Part shown: positions 1 to 7,633 of the stretch, piece after piece
Numbering within the stretch: the first letter of the stretch is position 1
Layout: every line of letters starts with the position of its first letter
Source of the DNA: Rhodospirillaceae bacterium
GTDB taxonomy: Bacteria; Pseudomonadota; Alphaproteobacteria; UBA11073
Direction: 5' to 3'
Assembly (NCBI GenBank): GCA_003536545.1
Contig: DPZW01000054.1
Coordinates: forward strand, 1-17,090
Length of the DNA: 17,090 nt
Position numbers and translations under genes: made by a program
The notes under the pieces: model-generated
The model's database searches: none
What the model was told of the DNA's origin: nothing
The model's input: only the letters and a program-made list of their open reading frames with translations

Positions 1-1
1 A

Positions 2-1099
2 AATGCGGAAATCCCGGAAATGCCCCAGGTCACACAGGAAGCCCGGGAAGTTTTGCCTGAGCTGCCTTTGTTAAATCTGGGTGCGCCGATTGATGCGCGT
101 TTGACCTTCAATAATTTCGTGGTGGATAAATCGAACCAGCTGGCCTTTGAAGCCGCGCGCCGCGTGGCCTCATCCGATAGCGTTGAATTCAATCCTTTAT
201 TTATGCATGGCGGCGTAGGTCTGGGTAAAACCCATTTGCTGCATGCCATTGCCAATGAAATTCAGGCGCGCGCACCGGGCCGCCGCGTCCTCTACCTGTC
301 GGCAGAACAATTTATGTATCAGTTTATCCGCGCGTTGCGGGATAAAAGCACCATGAGCTTTAAAGAAATGTTCCGCACCGTGGATGTCTTGATGATTGAT
401 GATGTGCAGTTTATTTCCGGCAAAGAATCCACCCAGGAAGAATTTTTCCACACTTTTAATGCGCTGGTTGAACAGGGCAAACAAATCATTCTCTCGGCGG
501 ATAAATCGCCAGGCGATTTGGCAGGCGTGGGTGCGCGCCTCACATCGCGCATGGGTATGGGGCTGGTCGCTGACATTCACCCAACTTCATATGAATTACG
601 CCTGGGCGTCCTTCATGCGCGCGCGGATCAGGCTGCGATGAAATTCCCGGTCGAAGTTCTGGCTTTCCTGGCAACCAGCATCACCAGCAATATCCGTGAA
701 TTGGAAGGCGCGTTTAATCGCCTGATTGCCCATGCGCAATTAACGGGTGCAGCGGTCACGCTTGAGTTCGCCCAACGCATTCTGGCAGACCAGTTGCGCA
801 GCCAATCCCGCAGGGTATCGATTGAAGAAATTCAAAAACAAACCGCACAGCATTTCGGCCTGCGGATTCAGGATTTTCTTTCGCCGCGCCGCCAGCGCGC
901 GCTGGCGCGCCCACGCCAACTGGCCATGTATTTATGCAAACAGCTCACCACTTGTTCCTTGCCGGAAATTGGCCGCGCTTTTGGCGGCCGTGACCACACC
1001 ACCGTATCACATGCCGTGCGCACGATTGAACATCTGCTCACCACCGATGCGGCTCTGGCGGATGCTTTTGCAAGTCTGAAACGCGGCTTGTCGAACTAG
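2..1099 (+). CDS. dnaA: Chromosomal replication initiator DnaA, 5'-truncated by the window edge
   Basis: DnaA binds DnaA boxes at oriC, forms an ATP-dependent filament and melts the origin. The frame is already open at base 2, so the first ATG (position 20) is probably internal and DNA upstream should supply domain I. Visible parts in order: Walker A GGVGLGKTHL (about 209-238), Walker B VLMIDDVQF (about 386-412), sensor 1 ILSADKSP, box VII arginine region RLTSRMGMGL (about 537-566), sensor 2 NIRELEGAFNR, a basic loop with LARPRQLAMYL, and the DNA-binding signature GGRDHTTVSHA near the C-terminus. Box VII departs from the common R-L-x-S-R-x-x-W-G-L pattern: Met replaces the aromatic residue, although both arginines remain. 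It lies 42 bases before the Ter genes on the same strand, with no terminator seen. The identification is firm; only the true start is unseen. Confidence 0.97.
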   Translation, partial: NAEIPEMPQVTQEAREVLPELPLLNLGAPIDARLTFNNFVVDKSNQLAFEAARRVASSDSVEFNPLFMHGGVGLGKTHLLHAIANEIQARAPGRRVLYLSAEQFMYQFIRALRDKSTMSFKEMFRTVDVLMIDDVQFISGKESTQEEFFHTFNALVEQGKQIILSADKSPGDLAGVGARLTSRMGMGLVADIHPTSYELRLGVLHARADQAAMKFPVEVLAFLATSITSNIRELEGAFNRLIAHAQLTGAAVTLEFAQRILADQLRSQSRRVSIEEIQKQTAQHFGLRIQDFLSPRRQRALARPRQLAMYLCKQLTTCSLPEIGRAFGGRDHTTVSHAVRTIEHLLTTDAALADAFASLKRGLSN

Positions 1100-1141
1100 C
1101 TTTCCGTAGCTTTCTGATTTTTCTCCTGCTAAAAAGAACGC

Positions 1142-2881
1142 ATGGCTGATGAAGTTTTGCGCCCCGGACAAAATGCACGTTTGCAAAAACTGCGGCAGGA
1201 AGAAGTTCGGCTATTATTGTCCGTGACGGGGGCTGCGCCGCTGCGGTTGCTTGGCGTTTTGCTGGATGAACATGGCCGCGCGGTAGGCCCCGCGCCATTG
1301 CTGACCTGGCGACAAACCGACCGCGATGTTAAAATTTCTCTCTCGCAAGGCGAGACCATTTCCGCCACCCTCCATACCGCAGCGGTCACGCCGCCCATTC
1401 AGGCCATGATGTTTATCGTCGCACCTTATGGCCGCGAAACCTTCCAGGAAAACGAAAAATTATTCACGGCCGTGGTCAGTGATGGCGCAGAGCCCATGGC
1501 GATTGAAAGCATGGCGCAGGGGGCAGGCCAGCAGGCGATTGCGCTCTGTGAATTTTACCGCCATCCAGAGCAAGGTGTTAAAATTCGCTCGCTGACCGAA
1601 TGGCGACAACAACCGCTGACAAGTTTGCTGTCGCAATTGGGCGTACAGGAAAAAATACTATCGGACCAAATGCTCTATCCGCTGCCCAATGCACGAAAAT
1701 CCGATGCCGCGCGCGCCAGCCTGAATGAACTCACCCAGCAGCCCTTGCCCACAGCCGACGAACCCGAAGTGCCGCCCGTACCGCAAACGGCAACCATTCA
1801 CCCCTTTCCCAAAGCTGCCGCACAACCAACAGGCGCACCGCCATCACAATCGCCAACCGAACCCCAGTTTTCATCCGCCGGCCAGGAACACCGCCTGACT
1901 GCACCCAATTCTGAATTCGGGCCGATGCGTTTGAATTTCCGCTGGCATCAACCCGTGGCCACGCAGGCGCGCGTGAAAATGGATGTGGGCTGTTTGTGGG
2001 AATTGCAAAACGGTAAAAAAGGTCAGCTACAGATCGCCACCAATCAATGGGGCAGTACGGCGGGCGAGCCTTATGTCGCACTGTCAGGGGAACGCCGGCA
2101 ACAGGGCGCGATGTGCGAAGAAAGCCTGTCCATCAACGGCAACGAATGGCGACAGATCAAACGCATTTTATTTTACACCGCAATTTCGGAAGGCCATCCA
2201 CAATGGAACCCGATTGATGGTCAGGTCAGCCTGGTGATGCCGGATCAGGATAAAATTCTGGCACGGCTTGAAAATACCAATCGCAATGAGCCGATTGCTG
2301 CACTGATGCTGCTGGAAAACCGCAGTGATCAAATGGTCGTCAGTTATCCGGGCGGCTATTACAAAAGTTATTTTGAAATGGATTCCGCTTTCGGTTTTCA
2401 AATGCGCTGGCAGGGAAGCGAAGATAAAAAACGCCCTGAAAAACTCATCTGGGAACCGCGCGGGCCCCGCGGAATCTGGGAACATATTTTTGGTATGGAT
2501 ACCTATGGCAATGCCGAAAATCTCATGCGTGCCTGCCTGGCAGCCGCAGCACTGGTTTTAATCTCAGACGGCCGGGTTAATCTGGATGAGCGCAAGGGGG
2601 TGCTGGATTCTATGCTGGAGTTGCCAATCGGAAAATATTTTGCGCAGTATCAGGTTCGTTTTACCATGGAAAATATTCTGCGTGACTTTAAGAACCGGCG
2701 CAAAGCCGCCGAACAACTGGCTCTGCAAATTCTCCGTCCGCTGCGCGGCACGCATGATGCCAAGCTGATTATTATGGCGATGCGCCGCGCCGCAGTTGTC
2801 GATGGTCATGTCAGCATTCAGGAAGAGCGTATGGTAGAACGCATCACCAGATTTTTAAAAGGCAGTGAGGAGACCATTTAA
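1142..2881 (+). CDS. TerD-TerA-TerB fusion protein (tellurite-resistance/stress family)
   Basis: The protein has 579 residues and no signal peptide or membrane segment, so it is probably cytoplasmic. Residues 1-155 resemble a degenerate TerD fold, beginning with the family-like LRPGQNARLQ. Residues 200-255 are a Pro/Ala-rich linker. Residues 260-425 match TerA proteins, with DVGCLWEL, SINGNEWRQIKRILFY, ALMLLENR and EMDSAFGFQMRW. Residues 455-575 are a helical TerB domain with two acidic motifs, SDGRVNLDE and VDGHVSIQEE, of the kind linked to metal binding. In classical ter clusters TerA, TerB and TerD are separate proteins, so this fusion joins partners into one chain. Ter proteins are associated with tellurite, phage, colicin and envelope stress; the exact role here is unknown. 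Its stop overlaps the terD start (TAATG). Only a weak purine-rich stretch precedes the ATG, so the start is reasonable but not certain. Confidence 0.85.
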   Translation: MADEVLRPGQNARLQKLRQEEVRLLLSVTGAAPLRLLGVLLDEHGRAVGPAPLLTWRQTDRDVKISLSQGETISATLHTAAVTPPIQAMMFIVAPYGRETFQENEKLFTAVVSDGAEPMAIESMAQGAGQQAIALCEFYRHPEQGVKIRSLTEWRQQPLTSLLSQLGVQEKILSDQMLYPLPNARKSDAARASLNELTQQPLPTADEPEVPPVPQTATIHPFPKAAAQPTGAPPSQSPTEPQFSSAGQEHRLTAPNSEFGPMRLNFRWHQPVATQARVKMDVGCLWELQNGKKGQLQIATNQWGSTAGEPYVALSGERRQQGAMCEESLSINGNEWRQIKRILFYTAISEGHPQWNPIDGQVSLVMPDQDKILARLENTNRNEPIAALMLLENRSDQMVVSYPGGYYKSYFEMDSAFGFQMRWQGSEDKKRPEKLIWEPRGPRGIWEHIFGMDTYGNAENLMRACLAAAALVLISDGRVNLDERKGVLDSMLELPIGKYFAQYQVRFTMENILRDFKNRRKAAEQLALQILRPLRGTHDAKLIIMAMRRAAVVDGHVSIQEERMVERITRFLKGSEETI

Positions 2882-3510
2882 TGGATATGCAGGTCATGAG
2901 CGAAAAAGAATATGACGAGTTGGCAAAGACTCTTGCCAGTCAGGGATCGCTTGCGCTGCATGAAAAACATCCTGATCTCGTACAATTGAAAATCAGCCTG
3001 CATTGGGATCCGGTATCTTTATCGGGCCAGGCGGTTGATCTGGATCTCGCTGCGCTGCTGCTCACGGAAGAAGGTTATGCACGCAGTCCCAATGATTTTA
3101 TTTTTTACAATAACCGTAAATCGCCCGCGGGTTCAGTGCGCCTCTTGGGCGACAGTCGCCGCGGCGAAACAGCAGGGGATGATGAGGTGTTATTGATTGA
3201 CCTGTCCATGGTCACGCCTGATATCACGCGCATTGCGATTATTGTTTCCATTCACAAGGGCACAGAGCGCAAACAGAACTTTGGTCTTGTGCGCGGTGCG
3301 GGCGTCACACTGCTCAATGAAGGCAAGGGTTCCGTGCCGATTGCGGATCTGGATTTATCCGAAGACGTTGCGCTTTCAACAGCGGCTATCGTGGGTGAAT
3401 TGCAACGCCGCCAGAAGGGCAATACCAAGGATTGGGCCTATGTGCGCATGGGCGTGGGTGATGAAAACGGCCTGGGGAGTCTGTTGCTGGACTACGGTCT
3501 TTCAAGTTAA
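2881..3510 (+). CDS. terD: TerD family protein
   Basis: This 209-residue protein belongs to the TerD (TerD/TerE/CABP) family, whose members bind calcium and act in stress responses around the inner face of the membrane. Family landmarks are LHWDP (residues 40-44), the acidic DLDLAALLL strand (53-61), the loop GDSRRGETAGDDE (90-102) that corresponds to the GD-R-G-GDDE calcium-binding motif, and IVSIHKGTERKQNFGLV (121-137), matching the family's VtIh...R.QnFG pattern. It is about 15-20 residues longer than typical TerD because of an N-terminal extension. The ATG overlaps the upstream fusion gene's stop as TAATG, which implies coupled translation and a shared function. A second ATG six codons in could also serve as start. 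A T-run follows the stop, but no stem precedes it. Confidence 0.92.
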   Translation: MDMQVMSEKEYDELAKTLASQGSLALHEKHPDLVQLKISLHWDPVSLSGQAVDLDLAALLLTEEGYARSPNDFIFYNNRKSPAGSVRLLGDSRRGETAGDDEVLLIDLSMVTPDITRIAIIVSIHKGTERKQNFGLVRGAGVTLLNEGKGSVPIADLDLSEDVALSTAAIVGELQRRQKGNTKDWAYVRMGVGDENGLGSLLLDYGLSS

Positions 3511-3533
3511 GTTTTTTTGACAGTTCCGGTTTC

Positions 3534-3547
3534 GCTAAAATTTTAGC
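3534..3547. promoter_or_regulatory. Perfect 14-bp palindrome overlapping the -35 zone, candidate operator
   Basis: GCTAAAATTTTAGC is a perfect palindrome with no loop, so it is better suited to binding a dimeric protein than to forming an RNA hairpin. It sits where the -35 element of the downstream promoter would lie. No regulator is identified; the operator role is inference. Confidence 0.4.
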
Positions 3548-3555
3548 AATAGCCA

Positions 3556-3564
3556 TGTTATAAT
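3556..3564 (+). promoter_or_regulatory. Extended -10 promoter element for the AIM24-family gene
   Basis: TGTTATAAT is an exact extended -10 motif (TG, one base, TATAAT). It lies about 50 bases before the start codon, and no good -35 is present at the usual distance. The start is served by AAGGAG at 3604-3609, five bases before the ATG at 3615. This suggests the gene is transcribed separately from the ter pair, perhaps under control of the palindrome just upstream. Confidence 0.6.
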
Positions 3565-3614
3565 ACTGTCCATCCGCGCTCAAGCAGCGCAGTGATAGCG
3601 CAAAGGAGTTTTCC

Positions 3615-4310
3615 ATGTTCCAGCACGATATTACCTATCATCAGGCTTTTCCCGTCCTTAAGCTGCAATTGCCGCGCGGCGGCGCAGTCAAAGCCAACGG
3701 CAACGCCATGGTTGCGATGTCGGATGGCATCAAGCTGACCGGCAAAATGGAAGGCGGCGTCTTCGGTGCCTTGTGGCGTTCCTTCTCGGGCGAGAGTTTT
3801 TTCCTGCAACGTTATGAAGCGGAAAAAGATGCCTGGCTCTGGCTTGGCCCTGCGATGCCGGGTGCGGTTGTACATCTGCCGGTCCATAATCAGGAATATC
3901 TCGTCACGCGTGGTGGGTTCCTTGCAGGCTCGACAGGTATCGAAGTGTCCACCAAACTCCAAAACCTCGCCAAGGGATTATTTTCAGGCGAAGGATTATT
4001 TGTCGTGCGCATTTCAGGTTCGGGCGATGTTTTTCTTTCCACCTTCGGCGGCGTTGAAACCATCACGCTGCAGGACGGCGAAGAATGCGTCGTTGATTTC
4101 GGCCGCCTGGTCGCCTGGCCGGCATCGATGAAATACAACGTCATGATCCCCGCCAAGGGTTTGTGGTCTGCCGTCATTACCGGTGAAATCCTCGCCTGCC
4201 GTTTCACTGGCCCTGGTACCATTTATGTGCAGACATTATCCAATACGCATTTCGGCGTCGCGGCCGCGGCAATGATCCAGCCGTTTTTTGCGCAGCCAAA
4301 TAAAACTTAA
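3615..4310 (+). CDS. AIM24/TIGR00266 family protein
   Basis: This 231-residue protein belongs to the AIM24 family (Pfam PF01987, TIGR00266), beta-rich proteins named after a yeast mitochondrial protein. Their molecular function in bacteria is not established. Family features include an early VKANGNAMVAMSDGI strand, the glycine-rich stretch between about residues 42 and 60 followed by SGESFFLQRY, and GEGLFVVRISGSGDVFLST near residues 125-145. No signal peptide or transmembrane helix is evident. It lies directly after the Ter genes but has its own promoter and a strong AAGGAG ribosome-binding site. Genes of this family are often found beside terD-type genes, so a shared stress role is plausible (inference). 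Its stop overlaps the stop of the convergent transpeptidase gene in the four bases TTAA, with no terminator between them. Confidence 0.85.
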   Translation: MFQHDITYHQAFPVLKLQLPRGGAVKANGNAMVAMSDGIKLTGKMEGGVFGALWRSFSGESFFLQRYEAEKDAWLWLGPAMPGAVVHLPVHNQEYLVTRGGFLAGSTGIEVSTKLQNLAKGLFSGEGLFVVRISGSGDVFLSTFGGVETITLQDGEECVVDFGRLVAWPASMKYNVMIPAKGLWSAVITGEILACRFTGPGTIYVQTLSNTHFGVAAAAMIQPFFAQPNKT

Positions 4311-4828
4311 GGCATAATCAAAACAGCGGTGCCCTTGTCGGTGCGCCGCCAGATATCCATGATTTCTTCATCCGTGACGGCGATGCAGCCTTCGGTCCAG
4401 TCCTGATTGGGGTGCCCCACCATTTCAGCGGTTTTATTATTCGGCAGGCCGTGGATCATAATCAGGCCGCCGGGTTTTTTGCCGGTCGCGGCCGCATTCA
4501 TTTCATCTGTCGCATTGGGATAGTTGAGTTTCAGGGAGCGGAAAAAATTGCTTTTCTCATTATGCTGTACAATTGTGTAGACGCCTTCGGGTGTTTTGCC
4601 GTCGCCTTCAAATTGTTTGGGGCCCACAGGTTCAAAGCCCAGCGCGATGCGATAGCGCGCAATGGTTGCGCCGTTTGACCATAATTCCATCGAACGGCGG
4701 GATTTATGGATCACCACCAGATCGGCCTTTTCAACATCATCCGCATAAGAAAGAACGGGGCAGAATAGACAAAAAACCAATAGAGATACTGGCAAAATGC
4801 GGGAAAGAAGTTTAAGAACATTTTTCAT
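4307..4828 (-). CDS. L,D-transpeptidase (YkuD family), secreted, short form
   Basis: L,D-transpeptidases use a catalytic cysteine to form 3-3 peptidoglycan cross-links or to attach proteins to the wall. This 173-residue protein starts with a signal peptide (Lys-rich start, hydrophobic core about residues 11-26, likely cut after SYA near 29), so it should act in the periplasm. The YkuD signature is visible as MIHGLP (His126) and WTEGCIAV (Cys148); the usual Ser/Thr-x-Gly-Cys is present as T-E-G-C. The domain occupies about residues 35-172 with no LysM or other binding domain. Its stop codon is shared with the AIM24-family gene (TTAA, 4307-4310) and its ATG is interlocked with the divergent transpeptidase start (CATG, 4826-4829). 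Its promoter must therefore lie inside the neighbouring gene's 5' coding region; no clear one is seen. Confidence 0.88.
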   Translation of the reverse strand: MKNVLKLLSRILPVSLLVFCLFCPVLSYADDVEKADLVVIHKSRRSMELWSNGATIARYRIALGFEPVGPKQFEGDGKTPEGVYTIVQHNEKSNFFRSLKLNYPNATDEMNAAATGKKPGGLIMIHGLPNNKTAEMVGHPNQDWTEGCIAVTDEEIMDIWRRTDKGTAVLIMP

Positions 4829-5708
4829 GACCCAGAAAATAGCTCGATTCGTCCTCTTTGCGCTGCTTTTGCTTTCCCCGACTTTGGTTCATGCCCAGAT
4901 GATCGGCGAAGATAAAATTTATGTCGCGCAGGAAGGCGATACCTTCCCGTCGATCGGCGAAGCGCATTCCATTGGTTTTGTCGCACTGCGCGCGGCAAAC
5001 CCGGATATCGCGCCGTGGGAGCTGAAGGCAGGCAAGGAAGTGATTTTGCCAAACCGTACAATTTTGCCGGAGAGCGCGCCGCACAAAGGACTAGTGGTGA
5101 ATATCGGCGAAATGCGCATTTATGATTTCACGCAAAGCCCGCCCAAATATTACGCCATCGGCATCGGCCGCGAAGCGCAAAAGACTCCGGCTGGCGCATA
5201 TAAAGTTGGCGCAAAGGTCAAAAATCCCACCTGGCGTCCCACTGAACGCATGCTGGCGGAAGATCCGGAACTGAAACCTGTCTATCCGCCAGGCCCCGAC
5301 AATCCGCTGGGCACACGCGCATTATATCTTGCCGATAGTTTGTACCGCATTCACGGCACCAACAAACCATGGGGTGTGGGCCGGCGCGCATCATCGGGCT
5401 GCATCCGCATGTATCCCGCCGATATCGAAGCGGTTTATGATCGCATCCCCACCGGCACGCCCGTGCATATTATTTCAGAGCCGATTAAGGTTGCGGTTGA
5501 GAACGGTGATGTCTGGCTCGAAGCGCACCCCGATGAAATCATGGCAGATGCCTATGAAAATGATTTCGTGACGGACATGAAAGTGCCGGATGGCACGCTG
5601 CAGATGATCACCGAGCGCGCAGGTGATCTGCGCGGCAAAATTGACTGGGCGAAAGTGCGCGACGTGCTGCTGATGCGCCCGGGTTATCCTGTGAAAATCA
5701 CATCGTAA
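4827..5708 (+). CDS. L,D-transpeptidase with LysM domain (ErfK/YbiS-like)
   Basis: This 293-residue periplasmic L,D-transpeptidase resembles the ErfK/YbiS/YcfS/YnhG group, which anchor lipoprotein to, or cross-link, peptidoglycan. The signal peptide occupies about residues 1-23 (cut near VHA-Q). A LysM-like segment follows at about residues 30-78 (YVAQEGDTF, ANPDI, LKAGKEVILP). The YkuD domain spans about 87-216, with IHGTN (His176) and SSGCIRM (Cys192), plus the GTRALYL strand. An extra C-terminal region of about 75 residues is unassigned. I chose ATG 4827 because it begins directly with the signal peptide; an in-frame ATG at 4797 would add ten residues lying inside the divergent gene. The start is interlocked with that gene (CATG). 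The stop overlaps the purD ATG as TAATG, so the two are likely co-transcribed. Confidence 0.9.
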   Translation: MTQKIARFVLFALLLLSPTLVHAQMIGEDKIYVAQEGDTFPSIGEAHSIGFVALRAANPDIAPWELKAGKEVILPNRTILPESAPHKGLVVNIGEMRIYDFTQSPPKYYAIGIGREAQKTPAGAYKVGAKVKNPTWRPTERMLAEDPELKPVYPPGPDNPLGTRALYLADSLYRIHGTNKPWGVGRRASSGCIRMYPADIEAVYDRIPTGTPVHIISEPIKVAVENGDVWLEAHPDEIMADAYENDFVTDMKVPDGTLQMITERAGDLRGKIDWAKVRDVLLMRPGYPVKITS

Positions 5709-7006
5709 TGATTTCGGAAAAAAAATTACGCGTTTTATTATTGGGTTCCGGGGGGCGTGAACATGCGCTGGCGGATGCGATCTTAAAATCTGAATTCTGT
5801 GGAGAGTTGCATGTCGCGCCAGGCAATGCCGGCATCGCGCAGATCGCGGCGTGTCATAAAATCAATATCGATGATAACGCTGCCGTGGTTGCGCTCGCCA
5901 AAGATTTAAAAATTGATTTTGTGATTGTCGGCCCCGAAAGTCCATTGGTAGCGGGCATTGTGGATGAATTGAATGCAGTAGGCATCCCCGCATTCGGCCC
6001 CACCGCTGCCGCTGCGCAATTGGAAGGCAGCAAGGCCTTTATGAAAAATGTGGTGGTTGCCGCGCAGGTGCCCACCGCCGCGCATCAGGTTTTCACGGAT
6101 CCCATTGAAGCCAAAAAATATGTGATGGCGCGCGGCGCACCGATTGTGATTAAGACGGATGGCCTGGCTGCAGGCAAAGGCGTGACGGTAGCAATTTCGG
6201 AAGAAGATGCCCTGCAGGCAATTGATGACGCGATGGTGAATAAAATTTTCGCCGAAAGCGGCAGCACTTTGGTCATTGAAGAATATCTGGAAGGGCCGGA
6301 AATTTCTGTTTTCGCTTTATGCGATGGTGCGCATGCGATTTGTCTGGGCGCGGCGCAGGATCACAAGCGCGCCTATGATGGCGACCTGGGGCCGAACACG
6401 GGCGGGATGGGGGCCTATGCGCCGGTGCCGCGCGCCACCGATCGTTTCAAAGATACCGTGATGGAACAATTTATTTTTCCGGTGCTGGCGGAAATGCAAA
6501 ATCGCGGCGCGCCGTTTAAAGGCATTTTATTTGCGGGATTAATTATCACGCAATCCGGCATCCGCCTGATTGAATATAACGTGCGCTGGGGCGACCCGGA
6601 AACGCAGGTGATTGTGCCGCGCATTCAGGCGGATGTGTTGCAGCTTTTCTGGCTGGCCGCGCAGGGAAAATTGCATGATGCACCTGCGGTGAAAATGGCC
6701 ACAGATGCCGCGCTTTGCGTGGTGATGGCCGCCAAGGGTTATCCAGGGAAATATGAAAAAAATACCGTGATCAAAAATCTGGCCGCAGCTGAAAATGAAA
6801 ACACCCGAATCTTTCACGCTGGCACCGGCAAAAATAATTCCGATGAATTAATTGCCACAGGCGGCCGCGTCCTGGGCATTGTAGGTTTTGGTAAAGATTT
6901 GAAAACTGCGCAGAATAATGCCTATGGCACGATCGATAAAATTGACTGGCCGGGTGGTTTTTGCCGTCGTGATATCGGCTGGCGCGAATTGGATGGCAAA
7001 AACTAA
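5708..7006 (+). CDS. purD: Phosphoribosylamine-glycine ligase (GAR synthetase)
   Basis: PurD joins 5-phosphoribosylamine and glycine with ATP, the second step of purine synthesis, in the cytoplasm. The 432-residue length is normal. ATP-grasp landmarks occur in order: N-terminal LLGSGGREHAL, VGPESPLVAG, FGPTAAAAQLEGSKAFMK, the ATP-binding VIKTDGLAAGKGV, IEEYLEGPEIS, the substrate loop DHKRAYDGDLGPNTGGMGAY, and metal-binding NVRWGDPETQ. The ATG shares one base with the stop of the L,D-transpeptidase gene, so expression is probably tied to that gene. No other purine gene is near. Nothing appears broken. Confidence 0.97.
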   Translation: MISEKKLRVLLLGSGGREHALADAILKSEFCGELHVAPGNAGIAQIAACHKINIDDNAAVVALAKDLKIDFVIVGPESPLVAGIVDELNAVGIPAFGPTAAAAQLEGSKAFMKNVVVAAQVPTAAHQVFTDPIEAKKYVMARGAPIVIKTDGLAAGKGVTVAISEEDALQAIDDAMVNKIFAESGSTLVIEEYLEGPEISVFALCDGAHAICLGAAQDHKRAYDGDLGPNTGGMGAYAPVPRATDRFKDTVMEQFIFPVLAEMQNRGAPFKGILFAGLIITQSGIRLIEYNVRWGDPETQVIVPRIQADVLQLFWLAAQGKLHDAPAVKMATDAALCVVMAAKGYPGKYEKNTVIKNLAAAENENTRIFHAGTGKNNSDELIATGGRVLGIVGFGKDLKTAQNNAYGTIDKIDWPGGFCRRDIGWRELDGKN

Positions 7007-7053
7007 TTTTTTGTCACTTGCGCAGCGGTATATGCCTCCTGTATCTTTGCGGC

Positions 7054-7629
7054 ATGAAACATCTTCTCATCTCCCTTTTCACGATTGGAATTTTAATGGC
7101 TGCGAAACCCGCGCTGGCTGAAACAACGCCCCCCACTCTTACGGACCCCGCAAACACTGTCATCATGACCCTAAAGGGGGGTGATGTTTATATCCAGCTG
7201 CGCCCGGATCTCGCACCCAATCACACCGCGCGCATCAAGGAATTGACCGCCCAGGGTTTTTACAATGGTATTGTTTTTCACCGCGTGATTGATGGTTTCA
7301 TGGCGCAAACAGGCGATCCCACCGGCACCGGCATGGGGGGCAGCGGCAAAAAAATTAACGCTGAATTCTCGCCTGAGCCTTTTGCGCGCGGCATCGTGGG
7401 CATGGCACGTTCATCATCCCCCGATAGCGCGGACAGCCAGTTCTTTATCACTTTCGCGCCCGCGCGTTTCCTGGACGGTCAATATACCGTGGTCGGAAAA
7501 GTGGTTTCCGGCATGGAATTCGTGGATAAAATCCAGCGCGGCGAGCCACCAGCCAGCCCGGATAAAATCATCGCGATGAAACTGGCAGCTCCGGCACCCG
7601 CCGCAGAACCTACAAAAGCCAAAGAATAA
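7054..7629 (+). CDS. Secreted peptidyl-prolyl cis-trans isomerase, cyclophilin type
   Basis: This 191-residue cyclophilin catalyses proline isomerisation in proteins folding in the periplasm. A signal peptide covers residues 1-22 (ending AKPALA before ETT). Catalytic landmarks are VFHRVI (Arg77), MAQTGDP (Gln85), GTGMGGSG, VGMARSS, DSQFFITF (Gln129) and FLDGQYTVVG. Phe replaces the Trp that contacts cyclosporin in eukaryotic cyclophilin A, as is usual in bacteria. I prefer ATG 7054 over an in-frame TTG at 7018 because it places the signal peptide at the N-terminus. The C-terminal tail is Ala/Pro-rich. It follows purD by 47 bases and precedes the first pilin by 4 bases, so it may belong to a purD-ppi-pilin transcript. 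A role in folding the pilin-like proteins is possible but unproven. Confidence 0.93.
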   Translation: MKHLLISLFTIGILMAAKPALAETTPPTLTDPANTVIMTLKGGDVYIQLRPDLAPNHTARIKELTAQGFYNGIVFHRVIDGFMAQTGDPTGTGMGGSGKKINAEFSPEPFARGIVGMARSSSPDSADSQFFITFAPARFLDGQYTVVGKVVSGMEFVDKIQRGEPPASPDKIIAMKLAAPAPAAEPTKAKE

Positions 7630-7633
7630 GACC

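Noticed and set aside
119..127. DnaA-box-like GGTGGATAA, with other near matches at about 7520 and 14740
   Set aside because: They are scattered single near-matches, two of them inside coding sequence, with no cluster or AT-rich unwinding element. oriC is not visible in this window.
3517..3522. TTGACA as the -35 of the AIM24 promoter
   Set aside because: It is 36 bases from the TATAAT box, far beyond a workable spacer.
7018..7053. TTG start giving a 12-residue longer cyclophilin
   Set aside because: It would place a non-signal stretch before a clear signal peptide that begins at ATG 7054.
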